This document shows, in pieces, positions 57,594 to 64,000 of a stretch of 64,000 bases of DNA. Position 1 is the stretch's first letter. The number at the start of each line of letters is the position of its first letter. Origin of the DNA: Variovorax sp. UMC13 (GTDB lineage: Bacteria; Pseudomonadota; Gammaproteobacteria; Burkholderiales; Burkholderiaceae_C); assembly GCF_014170375.1 (NCBI RefSeq), contig NZ_LZZW01000015.1, positions 124,001 through 188,000 on the forward strand, read 5' to 3'. The notes below the pieces were generated by a model. It did not search any database, was not told where the DNA came from, and saw nothing but the letters and a program-made list of their open reading frames with translations. The translations under genes were made by a program, and so were the position numbers.

Positions 57594-57900
57594 CGCCATT
57601 TCGCGCGAAAAGAGTTCTTTCCGCCTCATCGGAAGGCCGCATCCTGTGTCAAATGCCCCACCTCCCGCGCCAATGCACACAATTCTTGACATGATCTGAT
57701 CGAGAATGGCGCCGCCGTGGTGTCGATCGGCGAGGGCGGTGGAGAAAAGGGCGAGGTCCCTTGCCCTGCAGCCGGCGCGGCCGACCGATGCCATCGCCCT
57801 GCCTATACCTACAAGACACCTGCTGCACCATGCGCCCTGCATCCTCCTGTCCGGCCGACACCCGCCAGCCTGACATCGCCCTCTTTGCCGGGCACGCTTC
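57594..57900. promoter_or_regulatory. Region upstream of the CSS-EAL gene
   Basis: A consensus -35 box TTGACA lies at 57686-57691, about 210 bases upstream of the CSS-EAL start, but no matching -10 box is evident at the right spacing. No gene is supported in this 307-base stretch. Confidence 0.4.
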
Positions 57901-59439
57901 ATGATGCGAAGGCCGCTCACGCGGACGGTGGTGTCGATGGCCTGCGGCGCGGCGATCGCGATCGCGCTGGCGCTGGCCGTCGGCGAATGGACGGTGCGGC
58001 GCCAGCAGTACGCCGATGCGGCCGAAATGGCCGAGACCTACATCGCGCGCTCCGACCAGATCACCTCCGAAGCGGTGGCCGCCCTGGTGGAGATCGACAG
58101 CGTCAGGAGCGGCGCCTGCACGGCGGCCGAGGTCTCGCGGCTTCGGCGCATCGTGCTGGCCTCGCGCTACCTGAAGAGTGCCGCGCGGCTGCGCGACGGC
58201 GAGATCTACTGCAGCTCCACCGTGGGCGCGATCGACCCGCCGGAGCCGGCGCCGCCGGTCGACGTGGTGAACCAGCAGGGCCAGCGCATGAGCTTCAATG
58301 CGCCGCAGGCCGGCGTGCCCGGCGCACGGGCGCTGCTGATGCAGCAGCGCAGCGCGGCCGTCGGCGTCAATGCCCAGGCCTACCTCGAGACGGCGGACCC
58401 GCGGCTGGACTATGCGGTGGTCAGCGGCCGCCTGCCGCCGCTGCGCGCCCTGAACTCCGCCGGCCCGCGCCTGCCGCTGGAGGGCGTGACGCTGGAGTCG
58501 GGCGAACCGCTCGAGTTGCAGGGCAAGCGTTACGAGGTGCGGTGCTCGAGCGCCCACTCCTCCTGCATCGTGGCGGCGCTGCGCCAGCCCGCGTCGATCC
58601 TGCACTCGCCGGTGATGCTCGAGTTCGCCGTCTTCGGCCTGCTGATCGGCCTGAGCGGCGGCTTTGCCGCCAGCATCGCGATCGGACGTTCGAAGTCGCT
58701 CGGCAAGCAGCTGCGCCTGGCGATGCGCTCGGGCCAGCTGAAGATCGTCTACCAGCCGATCGTGCGGCTGTCCGACCGCCGCCAGGTCGGCGCCGAGGCC
58801 CTGCTGCGCTGGACCGACGCGACCGGCAAGCCGGTCAGCCCCGACGCCTTCATCAGCGCCGCCGAGCACGAAGGCTTCATCGGCCAGGTGACGCGCTTCG
58901 TGATCCACCGCGTGCTGGACGAGCTGGGCGAGGACCTGCGCCGGCGCCCCGACTTCCAGGTGACGATCAACGTCGCCGCCAGCGACATCCTCGACAGCGC
59001 CTTCCTGCCCTACCTGAGCGCGCGCCTGCAGGAGGCCGGCCTGCCCTCGTCCAGCATCGGGCTCGAGCTCACCGAGCGCACCACGGCCAACAGCCGCGAA
59101 CTGGGCAAGTCCATCGCCAGGCTGCGCGAGGCCGGCCACAAGGTCTACATCGACGACTTCGGCACCGACTACTCGAGCCTCTCGTACCTCTCGCGGCTGC
59201 GGGTGGACGCGATCAAGATCAACCGCACCTTCATGCAGGCCCTGCACGACCAGAGCGACAAGGACACCATCGCGCCGCAGATCGTGGCCATGGCCGAGGT
59301 GCTGGGCCTGAGCATCGTGATCGAGGGCATCGAGGAAGAGCAGCAGGCCGCGTACTTCCTGGCGCTGGCGCCGCAGGCGATGGCGCAGGGCTGGCTGTTC
59401 AGCAAGCCGGTCGAGTCGGGGCGGCTGTTCACCGCCTGA
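57901..59439 (+). CDS. CSS-motif EAL c-di-GMP phosphodiesterase
   Basis: This 512-residue protein has two membrane helices (about 11-28 and 238-260) flanking a periplasmic CSS sensor with motif CSS at 104-106 and a further pair of Cys (CSSAHSSC). The cytoplasmic EAL domain has AEALLRW, INVAAS, ELTERT, DDFGTDYSS (Asp in place of the usual Gly), KINRT (in place of KID) and QGWLFSKP. CSS-type enzymes are set by disulphide formation in the periplasm. The main metal and substrate residues remain, so it is probably a phosphodiesterase, though the loop changes may affect activity. It is monocistronic. Confidence 0.9.
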   Translation: MMRRPLTRTVVSMACGAAIAIALALAVGEWTVRRQQYADAAEMAETYIARSDQITSEAVAALVEIDSVRSGACTAAEVSRLRRIVLASRYLKSAARLRDGEIYCSSTVGAIDPPEPAPPVDVVNQQGQRMSFNAPQAGVPGARALLMQQRSAAVGVNAQAYLETADPRLDYAVVSGRLPPLRALNSAGPRLPLEGVTLESGEPLELQGKRYEVRCSSAHSSCIVAALRQPASILHSPVMLEFAVFGLLIGLSGGFAASIAIGRSKSLGKQLRLAMRSGQLKIVYQPIVRLSDRRQVGAEALLRWTDATGKPVSPDAFISAAEHEGFIGQVTRFVIHRVLDELGEDLRRRPDFQVTINVAASDILDSAFLPYLSARLQEAGLPSSSIGLELTERTTANSRELGKSIARLREAGHKVYIDDFGTDYSSLSYLSRLRVDAIKINRTFMQALHDQSDKDTIAPQIVAMAEVLGLSIVIEGIEEEQQAAYFLALAPQAMAQGWLFSKPVESGRLFTA

Positions 59440-59457
59440 GGCGGCAGGCGCCTCGCC

Positions 59458-59844
59458 TCAGCCCTTGTCGGGGCCGAACAGCGCGGTGAGCGAACGGATC
59501 TCCGCCGCGCAGGCGGCCGCGGCCCGGGCTTCGATGGCGCGGTAGTGCTCGATCACCTGCAGGCCCACCGGCGTCAGGATGCTGCCGCCGCCGTTGCCGC
59601 CGCCCTTGCCGGACTCGACCGCCGGCGCCTTCAGGGCGGTGTTGAGCTCGTTGACCAGCACCCAGGCGCGGCGATAAGACATGTCGATGCGCTTGGCGGC
59701 GGCGGTCAGTGAGCCGGTCTCCAGGATCGCCTCGAGCAATTGCACCTTGCCGGGGCCGATCGCGATCGCGTCGCCCACCGTGATGCGCATGCGAAAGCGG
59801 AACTCGGGCCGGGCAGGCGGTGCGGGGGAAGGCGAAGTGGACAT
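59458..59844 (-). CDS. ModE-like molybdate-type regulator (HTH only)
   Basis: This 128-residue protein has the LysR-type N-terminal winged helix of ModE: RITVGDAIAIGPGKVQLLEA, ETGSLTAAAKRIDMSYRRAW. It lacks the C-terminal MOP domains that bind molybdate in full-length ModE, so it is the short form that may use another way to sense the metal. The lipoprotein with molybdopterin-oxidoreductase-like domains lies 69 bases upstream on the same strand, which links the pair to molybdenum or to tungsten (inference). Confidence 0.85.
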   Translation of the reverse strand: MSTSPSPAPPARPEFRFRMRITVGDAIAIGPGKVQLLEAILETGSLTAAAKRIDMSYRRAWVLVNELNTALKAPAVESGKGGGNGGGSILTPVGLQVIEHYRAIEARAAAACAAEIRSLTALFGPDKG

Positions 59845-59913
59845 GGGCGCGGGGCAGGTTTCGTCGGCGTGGCGCCGAGGTTACTCCTCCGCCCGCTGCC
59901 GCGGCGGCACGGC

Positions 59914-60969
59914 TCAGGGTGCGGACGGCGCCGCGAAGACCTCGATCGCCACCAGGTTCGAGACCGAGCGGCTGGCCTTGAGGTCGCCCGGCACCACCAG
60001 CCGCGCGACGCCCCTGGCGCCCAGCGGCGCGCCGTTGAGTTCGTAGGCCACCAGCGCCGGCTTGTTGCCGAAGCCCGGATCGATCTCGCCCAGCGACACG
60101 GTCGCGCGGTAGCCGTCGCTGCCGGTGGCCACCGCGTACATGGCGAGCGACGCGTTCTTCGAGCCCGGCGGCACGCTCAGGCCGAGGGTGTTGTTTAGCA
60201 GCGTCCAGAGGCTCACGCCGACGTAGGTGTCGGTGCCCACCACCTGCGTCGTGGGCGCCAGCTTCTGCAGGGCCGCCAGGTCGAACTGCACCGGCGCGCC
60301 GACGACCGCGCCGGACACCGCGAAGCCGCTCGAGATGCCGCCGCCGCTGCCCACCGCCGTCGCCGCCGACGCGGCCACGTCCAGGCGCACCAGGTTCGAC
60401 ACGTAGCGCCCGCCCTTGACGTCGCCCGGGGCGGTGACGCGGAACGGGCCGTCGGCCGCGCTCAGCGGCACCGCGGTGCCCGAGGCGGTGTCGGCGTACG
60501 CGACCGTGCTGCCCTTGCGGCCGAAATCGGGGTTGAGCTCGCCCAGCGCGAAGACCACCTTGTAGCCGTCGGCGCCGGTGGCCAGCACGTAGCGGCTCAG
60601 CAGGTCGTTCTTGCGCGCCGGGTCGGCCTGCAGGCCGGCGTCGACGAGCAGCGACCACAGGTCGACGCCGACGTAGCTGCGCGTCTGGGCGCCGCTGCCG
60701 CTGCTGTAGGCCACCGACTGCGGGACCGCGGGGCGCGCCGACAGCGCCGCCACGTCGAGCCTGGCCGGATGGTCGACCGCGCCGCCGAGCTGGAAGCTCG
60801 CCGCCGGTGCGGGTTCAGGCTGGGGCGCCGGATCGGGCGTCGGCGCGGTCGGCTGCACCGGCGCGGCCGTGAAGCCGCCACCGTGGTTGCCGCCACCGCA
60901 GCCGCCCAGCAGCAGCATCAGGGCCGCAGCGGCGCCAGCGGAAATCAGAAGAGAAGGGGCCCTGCGCAT
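59914..60969 (-). CDS. Lipoprotein with two molybdopterin-oxidoreductase-like domains
   Basis: This 351-residue protein has a lipobox LGGC (Cys24) and a Gly/Pro-rich linker. Two repeats of one domain follow (about 57-200 and 210-350), each with a YVGV-D/S-LW segment (SYVGVDLWSLLVDAG and TYVGVSLWTLLNNTL) and a G-(A/S)-D-GY motif (ATGADGYKVVFALGE, ATGSDGYRATVSLGE), the pattern of the sulfite-oxidase-like molybdopterin domain fold. No cofactor-binding Cys is evident in either. ATG 60969 has GGAG nine bases upstream. It precedes the ModE-like gene on the same strand; a sensing or binding role for molybdate or pterin is possible. Confidence 0.75.
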   Translation of the reverse strand: MRRAPSLLISAGAAAALMLLLGGCGGGNHGGGFTAAPVQPTAPTPDPAPQPEPAPAASFQLGGAVDHPARLDVAALSARPAVPQSVAYSSGSGAQTRSYVGVDLWSLLVDAGLQADPARKNDLLSRYVLATGADGYKVVFALGELNPDFGRKGSTVAYADTASGTAVPLSAADGPFRVTAPGDVKGGRYVSNLVRLDVAASAATAVGSGGGISSGFAVSGAVVGAPVQFDLAALQKLAPTTQVVGTDTYVGVSLWTLLNNTLGLSVPPGSKNASLAMYAVATGSDGYRATVSLGEIDPGFGNKPALVAYELNGAPLGARGVARLVVPGDLKASRSVSNLVAIEVFAAPSAP

Positions 60970-61068
60970 GTCGTCGGTCTCCTGCAAGCGTTGTATTCAT
61001 TCTGACATAACGCTTCGGGAGCAACGGCTGCGGCGCGACGGGTGCGCGCCTGCGCGGGAAAGTGGCGC

Positions 61069-61893
61069 TCAGCCCTTGGCGGCCTCGAGCCCGTCGCGGG
61101 TGCGCATCGCCTCGCGCCGGGCCGCGTCGGCGAAATCGTCGCCGTCCGAGGCGTAGCAGATCGCGCGCGAGGAGTTGACGATGATCGGCGCGTCGGCGCG
61201 CCAGCCGGCACGCACCGTCGCGACCGCATCGCCGCCCTGGGCGCCGACGCCCGGGATCAGCAGCGGCACGGTGGGCGCGAGCTCGCGCACGCGCTCGATC
61301 TCGGCCGGGTAGGTGGCGCCCACCACCAGGCCGAGCTGGCCGTTGAGGTTCCACGGGCCTTGCGCCAGCCGCGCGACATGCTCGTACAGCAGGGGCTCGC
61401 CCTCGACGCTGGCCAGGCGCTGGCCCTGCAGGTCGGCACCACCCGGGTTGCTGGTGCGGCACAGCAGGAAGGCGCCCTTGCCCTGGTACTTGAGGTAGGG
61501 GGCGACCGAATCGAAGCCCATGAAGGGCGACAGCGTGACCGCATCGGCGCCGTAGCGCTCGAAGGCCTCGATCGCGTACTGCTCGGCGGTGGAGCCGATG
61601 TCGCCGCGCTTGGCGTCCAGGATGATCGGCACCTGCGGCGCGACGCGGCGGATGTGCTCCATCAGCCGCTCCAGCTGGCCCTCGGCGCGGTGGGCCGCGA
61701 AGTAGGCGATCTGCGGCTTGAAGGCGATCGCCAGGTCGGCGGTCGCGTCGACGATGCGGGCGCAGAAATCGTAGATCTTGTTGGCGTCGCCCTTGAGGCG
61801 GGCCGGGAAGCGGGTCGGTTCGGGATCGAGCCCCACGCACAGGAGAGAGCGGTTCTGCAGTTCCGCGGCGCGCAGTTGTTCGATGAAAGTCAT
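61069..61893 (-). CDS. pyrF: Orotidine 5'-phosphate decarboxylase (type 2)
   Basis: This 274-residue TIM-barrel enzyme of UMP synthesis is the longer type 2 form: start [14 protein letters not shown], catalytic [11 protein letters not shown], then RTSNPGG and late [10 protein letters not shown]. It decarboxylates OMP to UMP. It is monocistronic as far as seen, with the lipoprotein gene 99 bases downstream on the same strand. Confidence 0.96.
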   Translation of the reverse strand: MTFIEQLRAAELQNRSLLCVGLDPEPTRFPARLKGDANKIYDFCARIVDATADLAIAFKPQIAYFAAHRAEGQLERLMEHIRRVAPQVPIILDAKRGDIGSTAEQYAIEAFERYGADAVTLSPFMGFDSVAPYLKYQGKGAFLLCRTSNPGGADLQGQRLASVEGEPLLYEHVARLAQGPWNLNGQLGLVVGATYPAEIERVRELAPTVPLLIPGVGAQGGDAVATVRAGWRADAPIIVNSSRAICYASDGDDFADAARREAMRTRDGLEAAKG

Positions 61894-62112
61894 GGCGGGA
61901 ATTTTAGGTGCCCGGTGGCACGCCCCTGCGCCCGGCCGGCACGCACGCCGCCTGCGAGCCCGCCACGGCGGGCAGGCCGCGCGCCTCGTGGCGGATTTTC
62001 ACCATCAGTTGGCAGAAAGGACGCCCTCTTCTGGGGCAGACCCTCTGGCGCCCAAACGTATCAATAAGTCACAATTATTTCCTTTTGTGAGACAAATGGA
62101 AGTTTCCGACCT

Positions 62113-64000
62113 ATGAACCGCATCCACCGCACCGTCCTCAACCGCGCGCTCAACGTCTGCCAGGCCGTGTCCGAAGTCGCTTCGGGCGGACGCGGCGGCG
62201 CCGACGCCAGCGCCTCGGCCACGGCCTTGGGCAGCCATTCCGGCGCCAGGCTGTCCACGCTGGCGGGTGCCTGTGTGCTGGCGTTGGCGGCGATGGGCGC
62301 GGGCCACGCCCGGGCGGCCGGCCCGGTGGATGTGCTGGCTGGAACCGACCAGGTCTTCACCGGCAGCGACAGCGCCGACGGCCTGGTGATCAACGTGGCG
62401 CCGCGGCCCGTGCCCGAGGCCTGCATCAACAGCGGCTTCCTGCAGTTCAAGGACAACAGTTCGGTCGGAAACGCCACGGTGAACAACCAGGGCTCGGTCG
62501 AATTGCGCGACAACGCAAATGCGGGCAGCGCGCGCATCACGAACAGCGGCGGCGGCGGTACCGTGTTCTGGGAAAACACCACAGCCGGCACGGCGCAGAT
62601 CCTCAACAAGGCTGGCGGCGAAACCCTGTTCTGGTACGACAGCTCGGCTGGCAACGCCACGCTGACCAACGAAGCCGGCGGCACCGTCGGGTTCTATGAC
62701 AGCAGTTCGGGCGCCACCGCCACGGTGATCAACCAGGCTGGCGGCACGGTCGACATCCGCTCCATGACCTTGCCTGGTGTCGCCATCGGCTCGCTGCAGG
62801 GCGACGGCCGCGTGCGGCTGGGCAGCAAGGCCCTGACCTTCGGCAGTCTGGACTCCGTCAGCAGCCGCACCACCATCGGTGGCGTGATTTCAGGCAACGG
62901 CGGTTCGCTGGTGAAGACCGGTGCCGGCACGACGACGCTGACCGGCGTCAATACCTATACCGGCGGCACCACGGTGAACGGCGGCGTGCTCTCGGCGGGC
63001 GTGACGGGCGCGCTGGGCAGCGGGCCGGTGGCGGTCAACGCCGGGGGTTTCCTGCGCTTCGAAAGCAACGCCAGCGCCGAGAACCTTGTGATCAACGTGG
63101 CCGCACGCCCCGTGCCCGAGGCCGGCATCAACCAGGGCTTCCTGCAGTTCGCAGAAGACAGTTCTGTCGGCAACGCGACGGTGAACAACCAGGGCTCGTT
63201 CGAACTGCGCAACAACGCGAGCGCGGGCAGCGCCCGCATCACGAACAGCGGCGGTGGCGGTACCGTGTTCTGGGAAAACACCACGGCCGGCACGGCGCAG
63301 ATCCTCAACAAGGCTGGCAGCGAAACCCTGTTCTGGGACAGCAGCTCGGCCGGCAATGCCACGCTGACCAACGAAGCCGGCGGCACCGTCGGGTTCTGGG
63401 ACAACAGCTCGGGCGCCACCGCCACCGTGATCAACCAGGCCGGCGGTACCGTCGACATCCGCTCCATGACCTTGCCTGGCGTCGCCATCGGCTCGCTGCA
63501 GGGCGACGGCCGCGTGCGGCTGGGCGACAAGACCCTGACCCTCGGCGGCCTGAACACCGACACCACCATCGGCGGCGTGATCTCGGGGACGCGCGGCGCG
63601 CTGGTGAAGATCGGCACCGGCACCACCACGCTGACCGGCATCAACACCTACACCGGCGGCACCACTGTCAATGGCGGCATGATCGCCGTCGGTACGACGG
63701 GCGCGCTGGGCAGCGGCCCCGTGGCGGTCAATGCCAACGGCGGCTTGCGCTTCGACAGCAACACCAGCGCCGGCGACCTGGTGATCAACGTGGCGGCACG
63801 GCCAGTGCCGGAAGCGGGCATCAACCAGGGCTTCCTGCAGTTCGTCGGCAACAGCTCGGTCGGCAACGCCACGGTGAACAACCAGGGCTCGTTCGAGTTG
63901 CGCGACAACGCAAGCGCGGGCAGCGCGCGCATCACGAACAGCGGCGGCGGCGGTACCGTGTTCTGGGAAAACACCACGGCCGGCACGGCGCAGATCCTCA
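62113..64000 (+). CDS. ESPR-type autotransporter, N-terminal part, cut off
   Basis: An open frame from ATG 62113 runs past the end of the window (at least 629 residues). It starts with an extended signal peptide region (MNRIHRTVLNRALNVCQAVS) of the ESPR type and a second hydrophobic part (AGACVLALAAMGAGHARA), followed by the passenger. The passenger consists of long repeats that include PATR-like segments (TLTGVNTYTGGTTVNGG). It is a second type V autotransporter, probably surface-exposed; the beta-barrel is outside the window. The upstream 60 bases are AT-rich and likely hold the promoter. Confidence 0.92.
   Translation, partial: MNRIHRTVLNRALNVCQAVSEVASGGRGGADASASATALGSHSGARLSTLAGACVLALAAMGAGHARAAGPVDVLAGTDQVFTGSDSADGLVINVAPRPVPEACINSGFLQFKDNSSVGNATVNNQGSVELRDNANAGSARITNSGGGGTVFWENTTAGTAQILNKAGGETLFWYDSSAGNATLTNEAGGTVGFYDSSSGATATVINQAGGTVDIRSMTLPGVAIGSLQGDGRVRLGSKALTFGSLDSVSSRTTIGGVISGNGGSLVKTGAGTTTLTGVNTYTGGTTVNGGVLSAGVTGALGSGPVAVNAGGFLRFESNASAENLVINVAARPVPEAGINQGFLQFAEDSSVGNATVNNQGSFELRNNASAGSARITNSGGGGTVFWENTTAGTAQILNKAGSETLFWDSSSAGNATLTNEAGGTVGFWDNSSGATATVINQAGGTVDIRSMTLPGVAIGSLQGDGRVRLGDKTLTLGGLNTDTTIGGVISGTRGALVKIGTGTTTLTGINTYTGGTTVNGGMIAVGTTGALGSGPVAVNANGGLRFDSNTSAGDLVINVAARPVPEAGINQGFLQFVGNSSVGNATVNNQGSFELRDNASAGSARITNSGGGGTVFWENTTAGTAQIL
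62383..64000 (+). repeat. Tandem repeats of about 700 bp in the autotransporter passenger
   Basis: The segment beginning LVINVA occurs at 62383, 63085 and 63778, giving units of 702 and 693 bp. Within each unit the order is LVINVA, FLQF, SSVGNATVNNQG, GSARITNSG, VFWENTTAGTAQILN, VDIRSMTLPGVAIGSLQG and a PATR-type end. The third unit is incomplete. High identity between units suggests recent duplication and possible length variation. Confidence 0.9.

Overview
The window is high-GC DNA from a betaproteobacterium, most likely a member of the Comamonadaceae close to Variovorax. This placement is an inference from gene content: a Bug-type tripartite tricarboxylate receptor, an hmgA/fahA homogentisate module, the rsmI/yraN/diaA/dolP neighbourhood, SlyX, a type 2 pyrF and many c-di-GMP and PAS proteins. 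No rRNA, tRNA, transposase, integrase or CRISPR array could be seen.

Region 1 (1 to about 33 kb) is sparse and accessory in character, with many gaps of 300 to 800 bases. It mostly holds stress, signalling and lipid-hydrolysis genes: a ferritin-like DUF892 fragment; a tightly coupled minus-strand operon (alpha/beta hydrolase, 47-residue microprotein, patatin, ClpP-like protein); a small exported peptide coupled to a cysteine hydrolase; a frameshifted HpnE-like flavoprotein; two hybrid histidine kinases; a hemerythrin-like protein; a PAS-GGDEF-EAL protein; an unrecognised coiled-coil protein; a PHB-depolymerase-like esterase; a RecQ helicase; an MpaB-like oxygenase; a photoactive-yellow-protein-like PAS protein followed by a PAS-GGDEF-EAL protein; a glycosyltransferase; and a large clade-2-type catalase divergent from a Crp/Fnr regulator with two small overlapping genes.

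Region 2 (33.4 to 36.8 kb) is a glycine-rich autotransporter on the minus strand, broken by a one-base shift in a four-base homopolymer.

Region 3 (37.6 to 62 kb) is dense and core-like. It has a three-gene stop/start-coupled operon (tandem universal stress protein, stand-alone EF-G domain V protein, GNAT protein); rsmI divergent from yraN-diaA-dolP; a MarR repressor with an FUSC membrane protein and a clear palindrome at its start; a prolyl oligopeptidase; a 3-hydroxyisobutyrate-dehydrogenase-like enzyme; a NIPSNAP protein; an Lhr-like helicase; an acyl-CoA thioesterase; the homogentisate operon hmgA-Bug-fahA divergent from an IclR regulator; an intact diguanylate cyclase; SlyX; a CSS-EAL phosphodiesterase; a ModE-like regulator with a lipoprotein carrying two molybdopterin-oxidoreductase-like domains; and pyrF.

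Region 4 (62.1 kb to the end) is the start of a second autotransporter with an ESPR-type signal and tandem repeats of about 700 bp. It runs off the window.

Four proteins handle c-di-GMP. One is a convincing cyclase (55236) and three carry EAL domains (12232, 26813, 57901). With the PYP-like protein and two hybrid kinases, the window is rich in environmental sensing. All functions are read from sequence motifs by eye; no database search was possible.
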